Shown here piece by piece: positions 1-12,853 of a stretch of 64,000 bases of DNA. The stretch comes from Hydrogenophilales bacterium 16-64-40 (GTDB lineage Bacteria; Pseudomonadota; Gammaproteobacteria; Burkholderiales; Thiobacillaceae), in the NCBI GenBank assembly GCA_002256995.1, contig NCGX01000022.1, positions 1 through 64,000 of the forward strand. The letters are read 5' to 3'. The position numbers and the translations under genes were made by a program. Under the pieces are notes generated by a model. It was given only the letters and a program-made list of their open reading frames with translations, searched no databases and was not told the origin of the DNA. Each line of letters opens with the position of its first letter. Position 1 is the stretch's first letter.

Positions 1-328
1 AAAAAGCCATGAACACCGCCTGGTTGGCCTGCGAGCCGGAGTTGGGCTGCACGTTGGCGGCCTCGGCGCCGAACAGCGCCTTGACGCGGTCGATCGCCAA
101 CTGCTCGACGATGTCGACGTATTCGCAGCCGCCGTAGTAGCGCTTCCCAGGGTAGCCTTCGGCGTACTTGTTGGTGAGCTGCGAGCCCTGCGCTTCCATC
201 ACCGCCGGGCTGGTGTAGTTTTCCGACGCGATCAGCTCGATGTGATCCTGCTGGCGCTGGTCTTCTTTCTGGATCGCAGCCCACAGGTCGGGATCGGTCT
301 TGGCGAGGGTGTCTTGGCGGTTGAACAT
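1..328 (-). CDS. glyA: Serine hydroxymethyltransferase, N-terminal part (runs off the window)
   Basis: GlyA uses pyridoxal phosphate and tetrahydrofolate to interconvert serine and glycine in the cytoplasm. The minus strand reads from an ATG at 328 and begins [19 protein letters not shown]. It then shows the family landmarks [31 protein letters not shown] and [15 protein letters not shown], all diagnostic for the SHMT N-terminus. About 109 of the usual ~415 residues are present and the rest lies to the left of base 1. It diverges from the TRAP binding-protein gene to its right. Confidence 0.96.
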   Translation of the reverse strand, partial: MFNRQDTLAKTDPDLWAAIQKEDQRQQDHIELIASENYTSPAVMEAQGSQLTNKYAEGYPGKRYYGGCEYVDIVEQLAIDRVKALFGAEAANVQPNSGSQANQAVFMAF

Positions 329-393
329 GGCAATGGGGCAGGGCTGGAAAAGCGGCGATTTTAACACGCGGCGGTTTTTCCTAGCGGCTCGTA

Positions 394-399
394 TAATCG
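394..399 (+). promoter_or_regulatory. Consensus -10 box upstream of the TRAP binding-protein gene
   Basis: TATAAT lies 20 nt before the ATG at 420, in the short gap between divergent genes. No good -35 hexamer sits at normal spacing, so this is only a candidate sigma-70 promoter. Confidence 0.4.
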
Positions 400-419
400 G
401 ACAAAACCCGAGTGAAATC

Positions 420-1508
420 ATGCAAAGACGAGACTTTCTGACTGGCGCCGGCGTGGCCGCGATGCTGCCCTTGGGCGCGGCGCAGGCTGCGACCGTGGAA
501 TTGAGCACGCTGCCCGCTATCCGCTGGCGGCTGGCGTCGAGCTTCCCCAAAAGCCTCGACACCATCTACGGCGCGTCGGAAACCTTGTCGAAACGGATCG
601 CCGCGCTTACAGGGGGAAAGTTCCAGATACGCGTCTTCGCCGGCGGCGAACTGGTGCCCGGCCTGCAGGTGCTCGATGCGGTCGGCAACGGCACCGCAGA
701 ATGCGGCCATTCGGCGGGCTACTACTACGTCGGCAAGAACCTCGCGCTCGCCTTCGACACTGCCATGCCCTTCGGTCTCACCGCGCGCCAGCAGAACGCG
801 TGGATGTACGCCGGCGGCGGCATCGAGGCACTGAGAAAGCTCTACGCGAAATACAAGGTGGTGCAGTTCCCCGGCGGCAACACCGGCACCCAGATGGGCG
901 GCTGGTTCAGGAAACCGATCAAGTCGATGGCAGACCTCAAGGGCCTCAAAATGCGCATCCCCGGCATTGGCGGCCAGATCATGGCCAAGCTCGGCGCGGT
1001 GCCGCAGACCCTGCCCGGCGGCGACATCTACCCGGCGCTCGAACGCGGCGCGCTCGACGCCGCCGAATGGGTGGGCCCGTACGACGATGAAAAACTGGGT
1101 TTCCACAGGATCGCCAAGCACTACTACTACCCGGGCTGGTGGGAAGGCGGGCCGCAGCTCTCTTTCTACGTCAACCAGGATGCGTGGAAGGCCTTGCCCG
1201 AGGCCTACCGCCAGGCCTTCGAGGTCGCAACCGCCGAGGCCAACCAGCTGATGCTCGCGCAGTACGACGCCAAGAATCCGCCCGCGATGCTGCGGCTGGC
1301 CGGGCAGGGCGTCAAGCTGCATCCCTTCCCCAAGGACGTGATGCTCGCTGCACGCCGCGCCACCTTCGAACTGTACGAAGCCGAGGCGAAGACCAATCCC
1401 GATTTCGCCGCCATCTACCGCCCCTGGAAGCTGTTCCGCGACACCCAGTTCCAGTGGTTCAAGGTCGCCGAAGCGGCCTATGCCAACTTCAACTACTACG
1501 TGAAATAG
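420..1508 (+). CDS. TRAP transporter solute-binding protein (DctP/TakP type)
   Basis: This is a periplasmic receptor that hands a carboxylate-type ligand to a TRAP membrane complex. The 362-residue protein starts [23 protein letters not shown], a twin-arginine-like signal peptide. The body has DctP-family signatures: [16 protein letters not shown] near the N-terminus, [16 protein letters not shown] and [20 protein letters not shown] in the middle, the last resembling the ligand-clamping region of 2-oxo-acid binders such as TakP. An in-frame ATG exists at 300, but it would place the signal peptide internally, so 420 is preferred. No membrane subunits are adjacent; a dctQM pair lies about 10 kb away on the other strand. 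Confidence 0.9.
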   Translation: MQRRDFLTGAGVAAMLPLGAAQAATVELSTLPAIRWRLASSFPKSLDTIYGASETLSKRIAALTGGKFQIRVFAGGELVPGLQVLDAVGNGTAECGHSAGYYYVGKNLALAFDTAMPFGLTARQQNAWMYAGGGIEALRKLYAKYKVVQFPGGNTGTQMGGWFRKPIKSMADLKGLKMRIPGIGGQIMAKLGAVPQTLPGGDIYPALERGALDAAEWVGPYDDEKLGFHRIAKHYYYPGWWEGGPQLSFYVNQDAWKALPEAYRQAFEVATAEANQLMLAQYDAKNPPAMLRLAGQGVKLHPFPKDVMLAARRATFELYEAEAKTNPDFAAIYRPWKLFRDTQFQWFKVAEAAYANFNYYVK

Positions 1509-1510
1509 CC

Positions 1511-2134
1511 ATGAATCGACTCGACCAACTCATCATCACCTTCGACCTTGGCCTGCGCACCGTCTTCGCCACCCCGCACGCCGGCCGCCCGTATCCCGGC
1601 ACCGGCCCGGAATCCGAACTGAGCGACGCCGAGCGTGCACAGGCCGCTGCGCTGATGCGCGTCAACCACGTCGGCGAAGTGTGCGCGCAGGCGCTCTACG
1701 CCGGTCAGGCGCTCACCGCGAAGAACGGGATAGTGCGTGCCGAGCTCGAACAGGCCGCGCGCGAAGAGACCGACCATCTCGCCTGGTGCGAGCAGCGCAT
1801 CGTTGAGCTCGGCGGCCGCAAGAGCCTGTTGAACCCGCTGTGGTTCGGCGGCGCCTTCGGCATGGGGGTCGTGGCCGGGATGCTGGGCGACAAATGGAAC
1901 CTCGGCTTCCTCGCCGAAACCGAGCGCCAGGTCGAGGCGCATCTCGACGGTCACCTGCAGCAACTGCCGCAAGCCGACGCCAAGAGCCGCGCTGTCGTCG
2001 AGCAGATGAAGACCGACGAAGCGCGGCACGCGCAGACCGCGGTCGAGCACGGCGGCGCGGCGCTGCCGCAGCCGGTGAAGCGGGCGATGCAATTGGCGGC
2101 GAACGTGATGCGGCAGACCGCGAGCCGGATTTAG
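1511..2134 (+). CDS. coq7: 2-polyprenyl-3-methyl-6-methoxy-1,4-benzoquinone monooxygenase Coq7
   Basis: Coq7 carries out the penultimate hydroxylation of ubiquinone biosynthesis with a di-iron centre at the membrane surface. The 207-residue protein has the ferritin-like ligand set: the Glu of [15 protein letters not shown], the EExxH of REETDHLAW, the Glu of [14 protein letters not shown] and the ExxH of [11 protein letters not shown]. Length and motifs match bacterial Coq7 and nothing appears missing. It starts 2 nt after the TRAP binding-protein stop, so the two are probably co-transcribed, although no functional link is known. Confidence 0.96.
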   Translation: MNRLDQLIITFDLGLRTVFATPHAGRPYPGTGPESELSDAERAQAAALMRVNHVGEVCAQALYAGQALTAKNGIVRAELEQAAREETDHLAWCEQRIVELGGRKSLLNPLWFGGAFGMGVVAGMLGDKWNLGFLAETERQVEAHLDGHLQQLPQADAKSRAVVEQMKTDEARHAQTAVEHGGAALPQPVKRAMQLAANVMRQTASRI

Positions 2135-2144
2135 CCTGCTTCAT

Positions 2145-2176
2145 ATAGCCGGTCGATGGCTATCGGCTGGTGTTTT
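2145..2176 (+). terminator. Weak hairpin with T-run after coq7
   Basis: A 6-bp inverted repeat (ATAGCC at 2145-2150, GGCTAT at 2158-2163) is followed a few bases later by a run of six T. The position just after the coq7 stop fits an intrinsic terminator, but the stem is short. Confidence 0.35.
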
Positions 2177-2393
2177 TTACCTGCGTTGATCATGTGCGGC
2201 TCACTCGCGTCGAGGGGGCGTCAAAATCCTGCGTGTTAGCATGACCCTAGACATTCTGTCGCCAGGCGGCATCGACATGCTCGTGTCACGGATGCACTGA
2301 ATCCATCAACGCTTCTATCGAATTACTGTCAGCACACGTGCATCCGCCTGCTTGAAATCCAGGGTCGCTCACGGCTCACAACCGGAGATGAAG

Positions 2394-3881
<1,488 letters not shown>

Positions 3882-3892
3882 CAGGAACATCC

Positions 3893-5464
3893 ATGAATAG
3901 AGACGAGGCCATTGCGCGCCTGAGTGCGCGGCGCACCCCCTGGGACATGATCGTGATCGGCGGCGGCGCCACCGGCCTGGGCATCGCGCTCGACGCCGCC
4001 ACGCGCGGCTACGAAACCTTGCTGCTCGAACGCGACGACTTCGCCCAGGCCACCTCCAGCCGCAGCACCAAGCTGCTGCACGGCGGCGTGCGCTACCTGC
4101 GCCAGGGCAACCTGAAACTGGTGATGGGCGCGCTGCGCGAGCGCGGGCGCGTGCTGGCCAACGCGCCGCACCTGGCGAGCGAACAGCCCTTCATCATCCC
4201 CACCTACAAGCGCGGCGAAAGCCTGTACTACGGCTTCGGCCTCGGCGTCTACGAACGCCTCGCCGGGCGCGCCAGCCTGGGGCGCTCGCGCCGGCTCGAC
4301 GCGGCCGAAACCCGTCGCGAACTGCCGGGGCTGCGCAGCGAGCATCTGCGCGGCGGCGTGCTGTATCACGATGGCCAGTTCGACGACGCCCGCCTTGCAG
4401 TCTGCCTGGCGGCCAGCGCCTGGGATCATGGCGCCACCTTGATCAACTACTGCCAGGTGACGGGCTTGCTGCGCACGGGCGGCGCCGACACGCCGGTGGC
4501 CGGCGTGGTGGCGCGCGACCGCGAAACCGGTGCCGAGTACGAGATCCCCGCGCGCGTGGTGATCAACGCCACCGGCGTGTTCTGCGATTCGATCCGGCGC
4601 ATGGCCGAACCGGACGCCGCCGCGGTGGTGGCACCGAGCCAGGGCGCGCACATCGTGCTCGACCGGCGCTTCCTGCCCGGCCGCAACGCGATCATGGTGC
4701 CGAAAACCGACGACGGCCGGGTGCTGTTCATCATTCCCTGGCAGGACCGGCTGCTGGTCGGTACCACCGACACGCCGGTCGAGGATGCCGAGGCCGAACC
4801 GCTCGCGCAACCGGCGGAGATCGATTTCCTGCTCGAACACGCCGGGCGCTACCTGCAGGACGCGCCGCGCCGGCAGGACGTGCTGAGCGTGTTCGCCGGG
4901 CTGCGCCCGCTGGTGCGCGCCGGCAGCGGCCACGCCACCTCCGCGCTGGCGCGCGACCATCTGCTGCGCGAGGAGTCCGGCCTGGTCAGCATCACCGGCG
5001 GCAAGTGGACGACCTACCGCGAGATGGCCGAGCAGACCGTTGACGCCGCCGCGCGCGCAGCGCAGCTGCCCGCCCGCCCCTGCCGCACCGCGGACCTGCC
5101 GCTGCACGGCGCCACCACCGACGCCCTGCCGACTCCGCTGCGATCCTACGGATCGGACGCCCCGGCCTTGCTGGTGCTGGCGCAGGACCGACCGGCGTGG
5201 GCCGCGCGCCTGCATCCGCGGCTGCCCTACATCGGCGCCGAAGTGGTGTGGGCGGCGCGGCACGAAATGGCGCGCAGCGTGCAGGACGTGCTCGCCCGGC
5301 GCACCCGCGCGCTGCTGCTCGATGCACGTGCCAGCATCGAAGCCGCGCCCCGGGTGGCAGCCTTGCTGGCCGGCGCACTGGGTCGTGATGCCGCCTGGCA
5401 GGCGCATGAGGTGGCCCTGTTTACCGAGTTCGCCGTCGGTCATCTGGCGCGCGCGCAGGCCTGA
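3893..5464 (+). CDS. glpD: Aerobic glycerol-3-phosphate dehydrogenase
   Basis: GlpD is a membrane-associated FAD enzyme that oxidises glycerol 3-phosphate to dihydroxyacetone phosphate and passes electrons to ubiquinone, following GlpK directly. The 523-residue protein opens with the FAD dinucleotide fold IVIGGGATGLGIALDAATRG and has SSRSTKLLHGGVRYL, RVVINATGVFCD and ITGGKWTTYREMAE, all typical of GlpD. The start at 3893 has AGGAA 5 nt upstream. An ATG at 3878 would add five residues and overlap the glpK stop, so it remains possible. Confidence 0.96.
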   Translation: MNRDEAIARLSARRTPWDMIVIGGGATGLGIALDAATRGYETLLLERDDFAQATSSRSTKLLHGGVRYLRQGNLKLVMGALRERGRVLANAPHLASEQPFIIPTYKRGESLYYGFGLGVYERLAGRASLGRSRRLDAAETRRELPGLRSEHLRGGVLYHDGQFDDARLAVCLAASAWDHGATLINYCQVTGLLRTGGADTPVAGVVARDRETGAEYEIPARVVINATGVFCDSIRRMAEPDAAAVVAPSQGAHIVLDRRFLPGRNAIMVPKTDDGRVLFIIPWQDRLLVGTTDTPVEDAEAEPLAQPAEIDFLLEHAGRYLQDAPRRQDVLSVFAGLRPLVRAGSGHATSALARDHLLREESGLVSITGGKWTTYREMAEQTVDAAARAAQLPARPCRTADLPLHGATTDALPTPLRSYGSDAPALLVLAQDRPAWAARLHPRLPYIGAEVVWAARHEMARSVQDVLARRTRALLLDARASIEAAPRVAALLAGALGRDAAWQAHEVALFTEFAVGHLARAQA

Positions 5465-5657
5465 TCGGCGTGACGGAATCCCGCTATGGAACCTGTCGGG
5501 ACAGGGCGAGATGGCGACCGCCCGGCGGGGTTTTCGTTCACCATCGGGGGTGAATATAAAGCCACGCATTCTCGCGTAAGGGTCTATGATTCTTTTGTGT
5601 TGTGTTTGCTGCTGCAAACCCAGCCGTATTCATGAAGTCGTTGCAAGGAGAATCCCC

Positions 5658-5786
5658 ATGGCTAAAGGCCAGGTACGTGGAAACAAGGAAGTAAAAAAAC
5701 CCAAGAAGCCGAAGCAGGTCGTTGCTCCGGTCGGATCGTTCATCACCCCGCCCAAAGCAGACAAGCCGACCAAAGGCCAACACTGA
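5658..5786 (+). CDS. Small very basic protein, function unknown
   Basis: A 42-residue protein with a strong AAGGAG ribosome site 7 nt before its ATG. It is rich in Lys and Pro (KEVKKPKKPKQ near the middle of the N-terminal half) and has no hydrophobic segment, so it is cytoplasmic and likely binds nucleic acid or another acidic partner. The ribosome site and the strong terminator right after it make this a real, independently transcribed gene. I recall similar short Lys-rich proteins from other proteobacteria but know no function. Confidence 0.75.
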   Translation: MAKGQVRGNKEVKKPKKPKQVVAPVGSFITPPKADKPTKGQH

Positions 5787-5804
5787 TTTGTTGCGGCATC
5801 CCAG

Positions 5805-5837
5805 GCAAACGCCACCGTCGAGGTGGCGTTTGCTTTT
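5805..5837 (+). terminator. Strong rho-independent terminator
   Basis: A perfect 12-bp stem (GCAAACGCCACC at 5805-5816 with its complement at 5822-5833) around a 5-nt loop is followed by TTTT. It ends the transcript of the 42-residue protein gene. Confidence 0.88.
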
Positions 5838-5854
5838 GCAGAACCCGTGTCGCT

Positions 5855-5877
5855 CCGGGCTGACGCGCCCGGGTTTT
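5855..5877 (+). terminator. Second hairpin with T-run
   Basis: CCGGGC (5855-5860) pairs with GCCCGG (5867-5872), followed by GTTTT. It sits 18 nt after the first terminator and may act as a back-up. Confidence 0.5.
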
Positions 5878-5911
5878 CCGCACGGCTTCAAATGGCGACA
5901 ATAGCGGGCAA

Positions 5912-6673
5912 ATGGTCACCGCCACCTTCCGCTTCTATGAAGAACTGAACGATTTCCTCGCGCCGGTCCGGCGCAAGCAGGAATTCGCGGTGCCGTGCGC
6001 GCGCGCGGCGACCACCAAGCACATGATCGAGGCGCTCGGCGTGCCGCACACCGAGGTCGAGCTGATCCTGGTCAATGGCGAGTCGGTGGACTTCAGCCGG
6101 CAGCTCGAGGACGGCGACCGGGTGGCGGTGTATCCCCGCTTCGAGGCGCTGGACGTGACGCCCTTGCTGCGGTTGCGCGAGCGTCCCTTGCGCGAGCCGC
6201 GCTTCGTGGCGGACGCGCACCTCGGCGGGCTCGCCCGCATGCTGCGCATGCTCGGGTTCGACACGCTGTACGACAACCACTACCACGACGACGCCATCGT
6301 GGACATCTGCGCGCACGACGGCCGCATCGTGCTGACGCGCGACCGCGAGTTGCTGAAGCGCCGCCCGGTCACGCACGGCTGCTATGTGCATGCCCTGAAG
6401 TCCGAGCAGCAGTTGCGCGAGATCGTCGAGCGGCTGGATCTGGCGCGCAGCGCGCGGCCGTTCACCCTGTGCCTGCACTGCAATACGCCACTGCGCCCGG
6501 TCGACAAGGCCAGCGTGCTGGATCGGCTGCCGCCCAGGGTGCAGATACTCTACGATCATTTCAGCACCTGCGATGCGTGCGGGCGGGTGTACTGGGAGGG
6601 CTCGCACTGGCGCAACATGCGGCGCCTGCTGGACGGGGTGCTGCCCAACGAAGACGCAGGCGGAACCGAATGA
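5912..6673 (+). CDS. Mut7-C RNase domain protein with N-terminal ubiquitin-like domain
   Basis: Predicted PIN-fold ribonuclease of the Mut7-C family, probably in RNA decay or processing. Residues ~1-85 look like the ubiquitin/ThiS-like domain that often precedes Mut7-C (VELILVNGESVDFSRQLEDG, then DRVAVYPRF). Residues ~95-250 are Mut7-C, starting FVADAHLGGLARMLRMLGFD and including the acidic VLTRDRELLKRR motif. The C-terminal zinc ribbon has two CxxC pairs (CLHC and CDAC). The length of 253 aa is normal. The stop overlaps a 17-codon ORF (ATGA), which in turn overlaps the cytochrome c gene. Confidence 0.85.
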   Translation: MVTATFRFYEELNDFLAPVRRKQEFAVPCARAATTKHMIEALGVPHTEVELILVNGESVDFSRQLEDGDRVAVYPRFEALDVTPLLRLRERPLREPRFVADAHLGGLARMLRMLGFDTLYDNHYHDDAIVDICAHDGRIVLTRDRELLKRRPVTHGCYVHALKSEQQLREIVERLDLARSARPFTLCLHCNTPLRPVDKASVLDRLPPRVQILYDHFSTCDACGRVYWEGSHWRNMRRLLDGVLPNEDAGGTE

Positions 6674-6723
6674 GCATCGTGCGGGTCATTGCCTGTCACG
6701 AAAGCCGATCAATGAAAAAATGA
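6670..6723 (+). CDS. 17-codon ORF bridging two genes by ATGA overlaps
   Basis: The ATG at 6670 overlaps the Mut7-C stop and the TGA ending at 6723 overlaps the cytochrome c start at 6720, both as ATGA. It would encode MSIVRVIACHESRSMKK. Since the cytochrome c start has no obvious ribosome site of its own, this mini-ORF may carry terminating ribosomes onto it. It could equally be chance. Confidence 0.25.
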   Translation: MSIVRVIACHESRSMKK

Positions 6724-7172
6724 AGACGCATCTTGCAGGGGCCTTGCTGGCGGTAGTGGCGGCGCTGACCGCCTGCGAACGGCCGCCTTCCGGCATCGCC
6801 GCCGGCCCGCCTGACCGCTTTCAGGACGCACAGCAGATCGCGCGCGGGCAGGCCGTCTATACACAGCACTGCATGGCGTGCCATGGCACCGACGGCAAGG
6901 GCCCGCCCGGCGACTGGCGCATCCGCGACGCCGACGGCCGCTTTCCGCCGCCGCCGCTCGACGACAGCGCCCACGCCTGGCACCACCCCACGGCGGACCT
7001 GCTCGAAACGGTCCGCGACGGCAGCCCCGGCGGGCAGGGCAACATGCCGGCCTGGAATGGCAAGCTCTCCGAGCAGGCGATGCTGGACGTGGTAGCCTAC
7101 ATCAAGTCGCTGTGGTCGGACCCGGTGTACCAACTGTGGTGGAAGATGGAGCGGCAATCGCTGGAAGACTGA
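6720..7172 (+). CDS. Cytochrome c lipoprotein (class I, single haem)
   Basis: A 150-residue periplasmic, lipid-anchored c-type cytochrome, presumably a small electron carrier. The signal peptide ends in the lipobox LTAC (Cys19). The haem site is CMACH (about residues 51-55) and the distal Met is probably that in QGNMPAWNGKLS, with the usual C-terminal helix MLDVVAYIKSLW. No partner oxidase is adjacent. It follows the Mut7-C gene through an overlapping 17-codon ORF. Confidence 0.88.
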   Translation: MKTHLAGALLAVVAALTACERPPSGIAAGPPDRFQDAQQIARGQAVYTQHCMACHGTDGKGPPGDWRIRDADGRFPPPPLDDSAHAWHHPTADLLETVRDGSPGGQGNMPAWNGKLSEQAMLDVVAYIKSLWSDPVYQLWWKMERQSLED

Positions 7173-7247
7173 ACGCTTTTCTGCCGCCTGACGGGCAGGG
7201 GCAGGTAAAATGACACCATTGAAATCATCCAAACCAGGAGCAACAAC

Positions 7248-7643
7248 ATGAGTGAATACGGATTCGACACCCAGATCAGTGGCCCCTTCGACGCAGCCGT
7301 GGAGAAGGTCACTGCCGCACTGAAGACCGAAGGCTTCGGCGTGCTGACCGAGATTGATGTGAAAGCCACCATGAAGGCCAAGATCGACGTCAACATGCGC
7401 CCCTATCGCATCCTCGGCGCCTGCAACCCGGTGCTGGCAAACCAGGCCATCGGCGCCGAACCCGACGTTGGCATGCTGCTGCCGTGCAACGTCGTGGTGC
7501 GCGAAGAGGAAGACGGCAAGGTGACGGTGTCCTTCCTCGACCCCGGCATCATGCAGAAGCTGGTAAGCAACCCGGCCGTGCATGGCGTGGCGACCGAGGC
7601 GCGCGCGCGCCTGATGCGGGTGAAGGACAGCCTGACCGCCTGA
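7248..7643 (+). CDS. DUF302 family protein
   Basis: A 131-residue cytoplasmic protein with no signal peptide and a good CAGGAG ribosome site. It has the DUF302 pattern: [20 protein letters not shown] near the N-terminus, then [15 protein letters not shown] and [13 protein letters not shown]. The family is structurally known but functionally unassigned; it often appears near sulfur or redox genes. The two conserved Cys (in GACNP and LPCNV) are present. It ends at a 20-bp-stem terminator shared with the convergent DUF2288 gene. Confidence 0.85.
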   Translation: MSEYGFDTQISGPFDAAVEKVTAALKTEGFGVLTEIDVKATMKAKIDVNMRPYRILGACNPVLANQAIGAEPDVGMLLPCNVVVREEEDGKVTVSFLDPGIMQKLVSNPAVHGVATEARARLMRVKDSLTA

Positions 7644-7650
7644 GCGGTTT

Positions 7651-7694
7651 GCGCCCACAAAAAAGCCCGCTTCTGCGGGCTTTTTTGTGGGCGC
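7651..7694. terminator. Bidirectional terminator between convergent genes
   Basis: A perfect 20-bp inverted repeat (7651-7670 and 7675-7694) with a TTCT loop contains A6/T6 tracts, so it gives a GC stem plus T-run on both strands. It separates the DUF302 gene (plus) from the DUF2288 gene (minus). Confidence 0.93.
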
Positions 7695-7706
7695 CATTCA
7701 GGCGAA

Positions 7707-8017
7707 TCACGCCGTCAGTTCCTTCACCACTTCCTGCACCAGCACCCAGGGCGCCACCACCACCGCCCAGAACATCGGCTGGCGCGCATGCCAGTCCTCG
7801 GCATCACTCAATTCGGCGCGCGCGATGCGGCCGTCGGCGAGCCAGGCCTGCACGGTCGCCGCATCGTTCTCGGCCATGTGCAGCGCGGCGTCGATCAGGT
7901 CCACGCCAATGGCGACCTTGATGACGTCGCCGCGCGCGAAGTGGCGTTCGAGTTCGGGCCAGGCGAGCTGGGCGGTTTCGAGGTTGAGCTTGGCGCGGAG
8001 GAGGTCGCTGGGCGTGG

Positions 8018-8021
<4 letters not shown>
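7707..8021 (-). CDS. DUF2288 family protein
   Basis: A 104-residue cytoplasmic protein matching DUF2288: [21 protein letters not shown] near the start, then [18 protein letters not shown] and [15 protein letters not shown] at the C-terminus. Function is unknown. Its ATG overlaps the ygiQ stop by 4 nt (ATGA), so it is translationally coupled to the radical-SAM gene. Confidence 0.82.
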
Positions 8022-10381
<2,360 letters not shown>

Positions 10382-10412
10382 GGGGGGATTTTACCCGTCT
10401 GTAAAAGCACAA

Positions 10413-10452
10413 GAGGGAACAGGGCAGCCGGCGTGGCTAATCCCGTTCCCTC
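10413..10452 (-). terminator. Probable terminator downstream of the FKBP gene
   Basis: GAGGGAAC (10413-10420) pairs with GTTCCCTC (10445-10452), with an inner AGCC/GGCT pair. Reading the minus strand, a TTTT tract follows about 10 nt after the stem. It lies between the FKBP stop and the ygiQ start. Confidence 0.5.
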
Positions 10453-10476
10453 CTGGTTGAAAACTGAAGGATGGAG

Positions 10477-10803
10477 TTAGCGAAGCTCCAGCAGTTCCAC
10501 TTCGAACACCAGCGTCGCGTTCGGCGGAATCACGCCGCCGGCACCGCGGGAGCCGTAGCCCAGTTCCGGCGGGATGGTGAGCTTGCGCTTGCCGCCGATC
10601 TGCATGCCGGCCACGCCCTGGTCCCAGCCCGAAATGACCTGGCCTGCGCCGAGGCGGAATTCGAACGGGTCGTTGCGGTCGACGCTGGAGTCGAATTTCT
10701 TGCCGTCGGTGAGCCAGCCGGTGTAATGCACGGTCACGGTTTGCCCTGCGGTGGCGGTGGCGCCGCTGCCGGCGACGAGGTCTTCAATGATGAGTTCGCT
10801 CAT
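10477..10803 (-). CDS. FKBP-type peptidyl-prolyl cis-trans isomerase
   Basis: A 108-residue single-domain FKBP without signal peptide, so a cytoplasmic prolyl isomerase. It carries [38 protein letters not shown], the conserved [19 protein letters not shown] and the terminal strand FEVELLELR. Active-site aromatics (the Tyr of HYTGW, Phe of FDSS, Trp of GWDQG) are intact. The start at 10803 has AGGGA upstream; an in-frame codon at 10845 would only add a non-conserved extension. Confidence 0.94.
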   Translation of the reverse strand: MSELIIEDLVAGSGATATAGQTVTVHYTGWLTDGKKFDSSVDRNDPFEFRLGAGQVISGWDQGVAGMQIGGKRKLTIPPELGYGSRGAGGVIPPNATLVFEVELLELR

Positions 10804-10907
10804 GGATTCGGTCCCTGGAGAGTAAGGTTTGCAATTGACGTGCATCTGACAGGCGATGCGCGAAGTCGTTCATTTTCTCACGTTTTTCACCTGGGGCGAA
10901 CCGGGGT

Positions 10908-12314
10908 TCAGCGCCACTCGGCCGGCAGGTAGTAGGCGTCGGGATCGACGTCGATGGGGATTTCGGTGACGCTGCTGGCGTCCGGCGGCGGATCGCGCAG
11001 CACCACCTGCGGGAAGGCCAGCACCACCGCGACCATGAACAGCTGGATCGCCAGGAAGGGAATCGCGCCCCAGTAGATGTCGGCGGTGCGGATGGCTTTC
11101 GGCGCGACGCTCTTCAGGTAGAACAGGGCGAAGCCGAAGGGCGGGTGCATGAAGGCGGTCTGCATGTTGACCGCGAGCATGACGCCGAACCAGATCGGGT
11201 CGATGCCGAGCTTGTAGGCGATCGGCGCCAGCAGCGGCACCACGATGAAGGCGATCTCGAAGAAGTCGAGGAAGAACGCCAGCGTGAATACCATCAGGTT
11301 GACCACGATGAGAAAGCCGAGCACGCCGCCGGGCAGCTGGTCGAACAGGTGCTCCACCCAGAGGTCGCCGTCGAGCCCGCGAAACACCAGGGTGAAGATG
11401 GTCGAGCCGATCAGGATGAAAATGACGAAGGTGGTCAGCCGCGTGGTGCTGTCCATCGCCTGCGTCAGGCGCAGGCGGGAGAGCCGCCCGCGCACCAGCG
11501 CCAGCAGCAGCGCGCCGGCCGCGCCCATCGCGCCGCCCTCGGTCGGGGTGGCGACGCCGAGAAAAATGGTGCCGAGCACCAGGAAGATCAGCACCAGCGG
11601 CGGCACCAGGGTGGTCAGCACGCGCAGCAGCAGCGCTGAACCATGGAGCGTGCGCGCGGACGCCGGCATGGCAGGCGCGGCGTGCGGCCTGAACAGCGTC
11701 ACGCCGAACACATAGAGCAGATACAGCCCGACCAGCGCCAGGCCGGGGACCAGGGCGCCCTTGTACATGGCGCCGACCGAGGCGCCGAGCTGGTCGGCCA
11801 GCACGATCAAGACCAGTGACGGCGGCACGATCTGCGCCAGCGTGCCGGAGGCGGCGATGACGCCGGACGCCAGCCGCTTGTCGTAGCCGTAGCGCAGCAT
11901 CACCGGCAGCGAAATCAGGCCCATGGCGATGACGGTGGCGGCGACCACGCCGGTGGTGGCCGCAAGCAGGCCGCCGACCAGGATCACCGCGTACGCGAGG
12001 CCGCCGCGCAGCGAGCCGAACAGCTGGCCGATGGTGTCGAGCAGGTCCTCGGCCATGCCGGAGCGTTCGAGGATCAGCCCCATGAAGGCGAAGAAGGGGA
12101 TCGCCAGAAGCGTGGGGTTGGCGACGATGCCGTAGACGCGCTCGGGCAGGGCCTGCAGCAGCGAGACGTCGAACAGGCCTGCGGCGATGCCGATGCCGGC
12201 GAACAGGAGGCCGTTGGCGGCGAGCGCGAACGCCACCGGATAGCCCAGCAGCAGGAAGAGCACGAGCCCGAGGAACATCAGCGGCGCCAGCAATTCCAGT
12301 GAGGCAACGTCCAT
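10908..12314 (-). CDS. TRAP transporter large permease (DctM)
   Basis: The 468-residue large membrane subunit drives Na+-coupled uptake in TRAP systems. About 12 hydrophobic segments are visible, starting LELLAPLMFLGLVLFLLLGYP. Family motifs include FAFMGLILERSGMAEDLLD, SGTLAQIVPPSLVLIVLADQ and MQTAFMHPPFGFALFYLK. The ATG shares one base with the stop of the small permease upstream. Substrate cannot be told from sequence; the orphan DctP at 420-1508 is a candidate partner but is not adjacent. Confidence 0.95.
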   Translation of the reverse strand: MDVASLELLAPLMFLGLVLFLLLGYPVAFALAANGLLFAGIGIAAGLFDVSLLQALPERVYGIVANPTLLAIPFFAFMGLILERSGMAEDLLDTIGQLFGSLRGGLAYAVILVGGLLAATTGVVAATVIAMGLISLPVMLRYGYDKRLASGVIAASGTLAQIVPPSLVLIVLADQLGASVGAMYKGALVPGLALVGLYLLYVFGVTLFRPHAAPAMPASARTLHGSALLLRVLTTLVPPLVLIFLVLGTIFLGVATPTEGGAMGAAGALLLALVRGRLSRLRLTQAMDSTTRLTTFVIFILIGSTIFTLVFRGLDGDLWVEHLFDQLPGGVLGFLIVVNLMVFTLAFFLDFFEIAFIVVPLLAPIAYKLGIDPIWFGVMLAVNMQTAFMHPPFGFALFYLKSVAPKAIRTADIYWGAIPFLAIQLFMVAVVLAFPQVVLRDPPPDASSVTEIPIDVDPDAYYLPAEWR

Positions 12315-12853
12315 CAGACTTCCTCTTCCGGCGCTTCGCGCGGCAGCACCAAGTGCCCGGACAGCACCCCGATCCGCTTGATGACCTCGGCCGCTCCCTG
12401 CAGCGCGAGCAGGCCGAAGCCCGCCGGCAGCAGCAGCTTGACCGGCCAGCGCACGAGGCCACCGGCGTCGGGCGAATGCTCCTGCGTGATCCAGGCCTCA
12501 TGGAACATCGGCCATGCCAGCCACGCCAGCAGCACGGCCATCGGCAGCAAAAACAGCAGGCCGCCGACGAGGTCGATCCAGGCCTGTCCGCGCGGCCCGA
12601 GGCGGTTGTAGAAGATGTCGATGCGCACGTGGCCGTTGTGCTTCAGCGTGTAGCCCGCGGCCAGCAGGAACATCGCGCCGAACAGATACCACTGGATTTC
12701 CAGCCAGGCATTGGAGCTTGCGCCGAGCAGATAGCGGCTGAGCGCGTTGCCCGCCGAAATCAGCGTGGCGACCAGCACCAGCCAGATGACGACGCGGCCG
12801 ACGCGCTCGGTCAGCGCGTCGATGGCGCGCGCCAGCGCGAGCAGGCCCTTCAC
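12314..12853 (-). CDS. TRAP transporter small permease (DctQ)
   Basis: The 179-residue, four-helix small membrane subunit of a TRAP transporter. It has VGRVVIWLVLVATLISAGNA, LEIQWYLFGAMFLLAAGYTL and HNGHVRIDIFYNRL, the DctQ core. It starts at a GTG (12853) whose last bases overlap the stop of the GDSL gene as GTGA, so translation is coupled. It pairs with the large permease immediately downstream. Confidence 0.92.
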   Translation of the reverse strand: MKGLLALARAIDALTERVGRVVIWLVLVATLISAGNALSRYLLGASSNAWLEIQWYLFGAMFLLAAGYTLKHNGHVRIDIFYNRLGPRGQAWIDLVGGLLFLLPMAVLLAWLAWPMFHEAWITQEHSPDAGGLVRWPVKLLLPAGFGLLALQGAAEVIKRIGVLSGHLVLPREAPEEEV

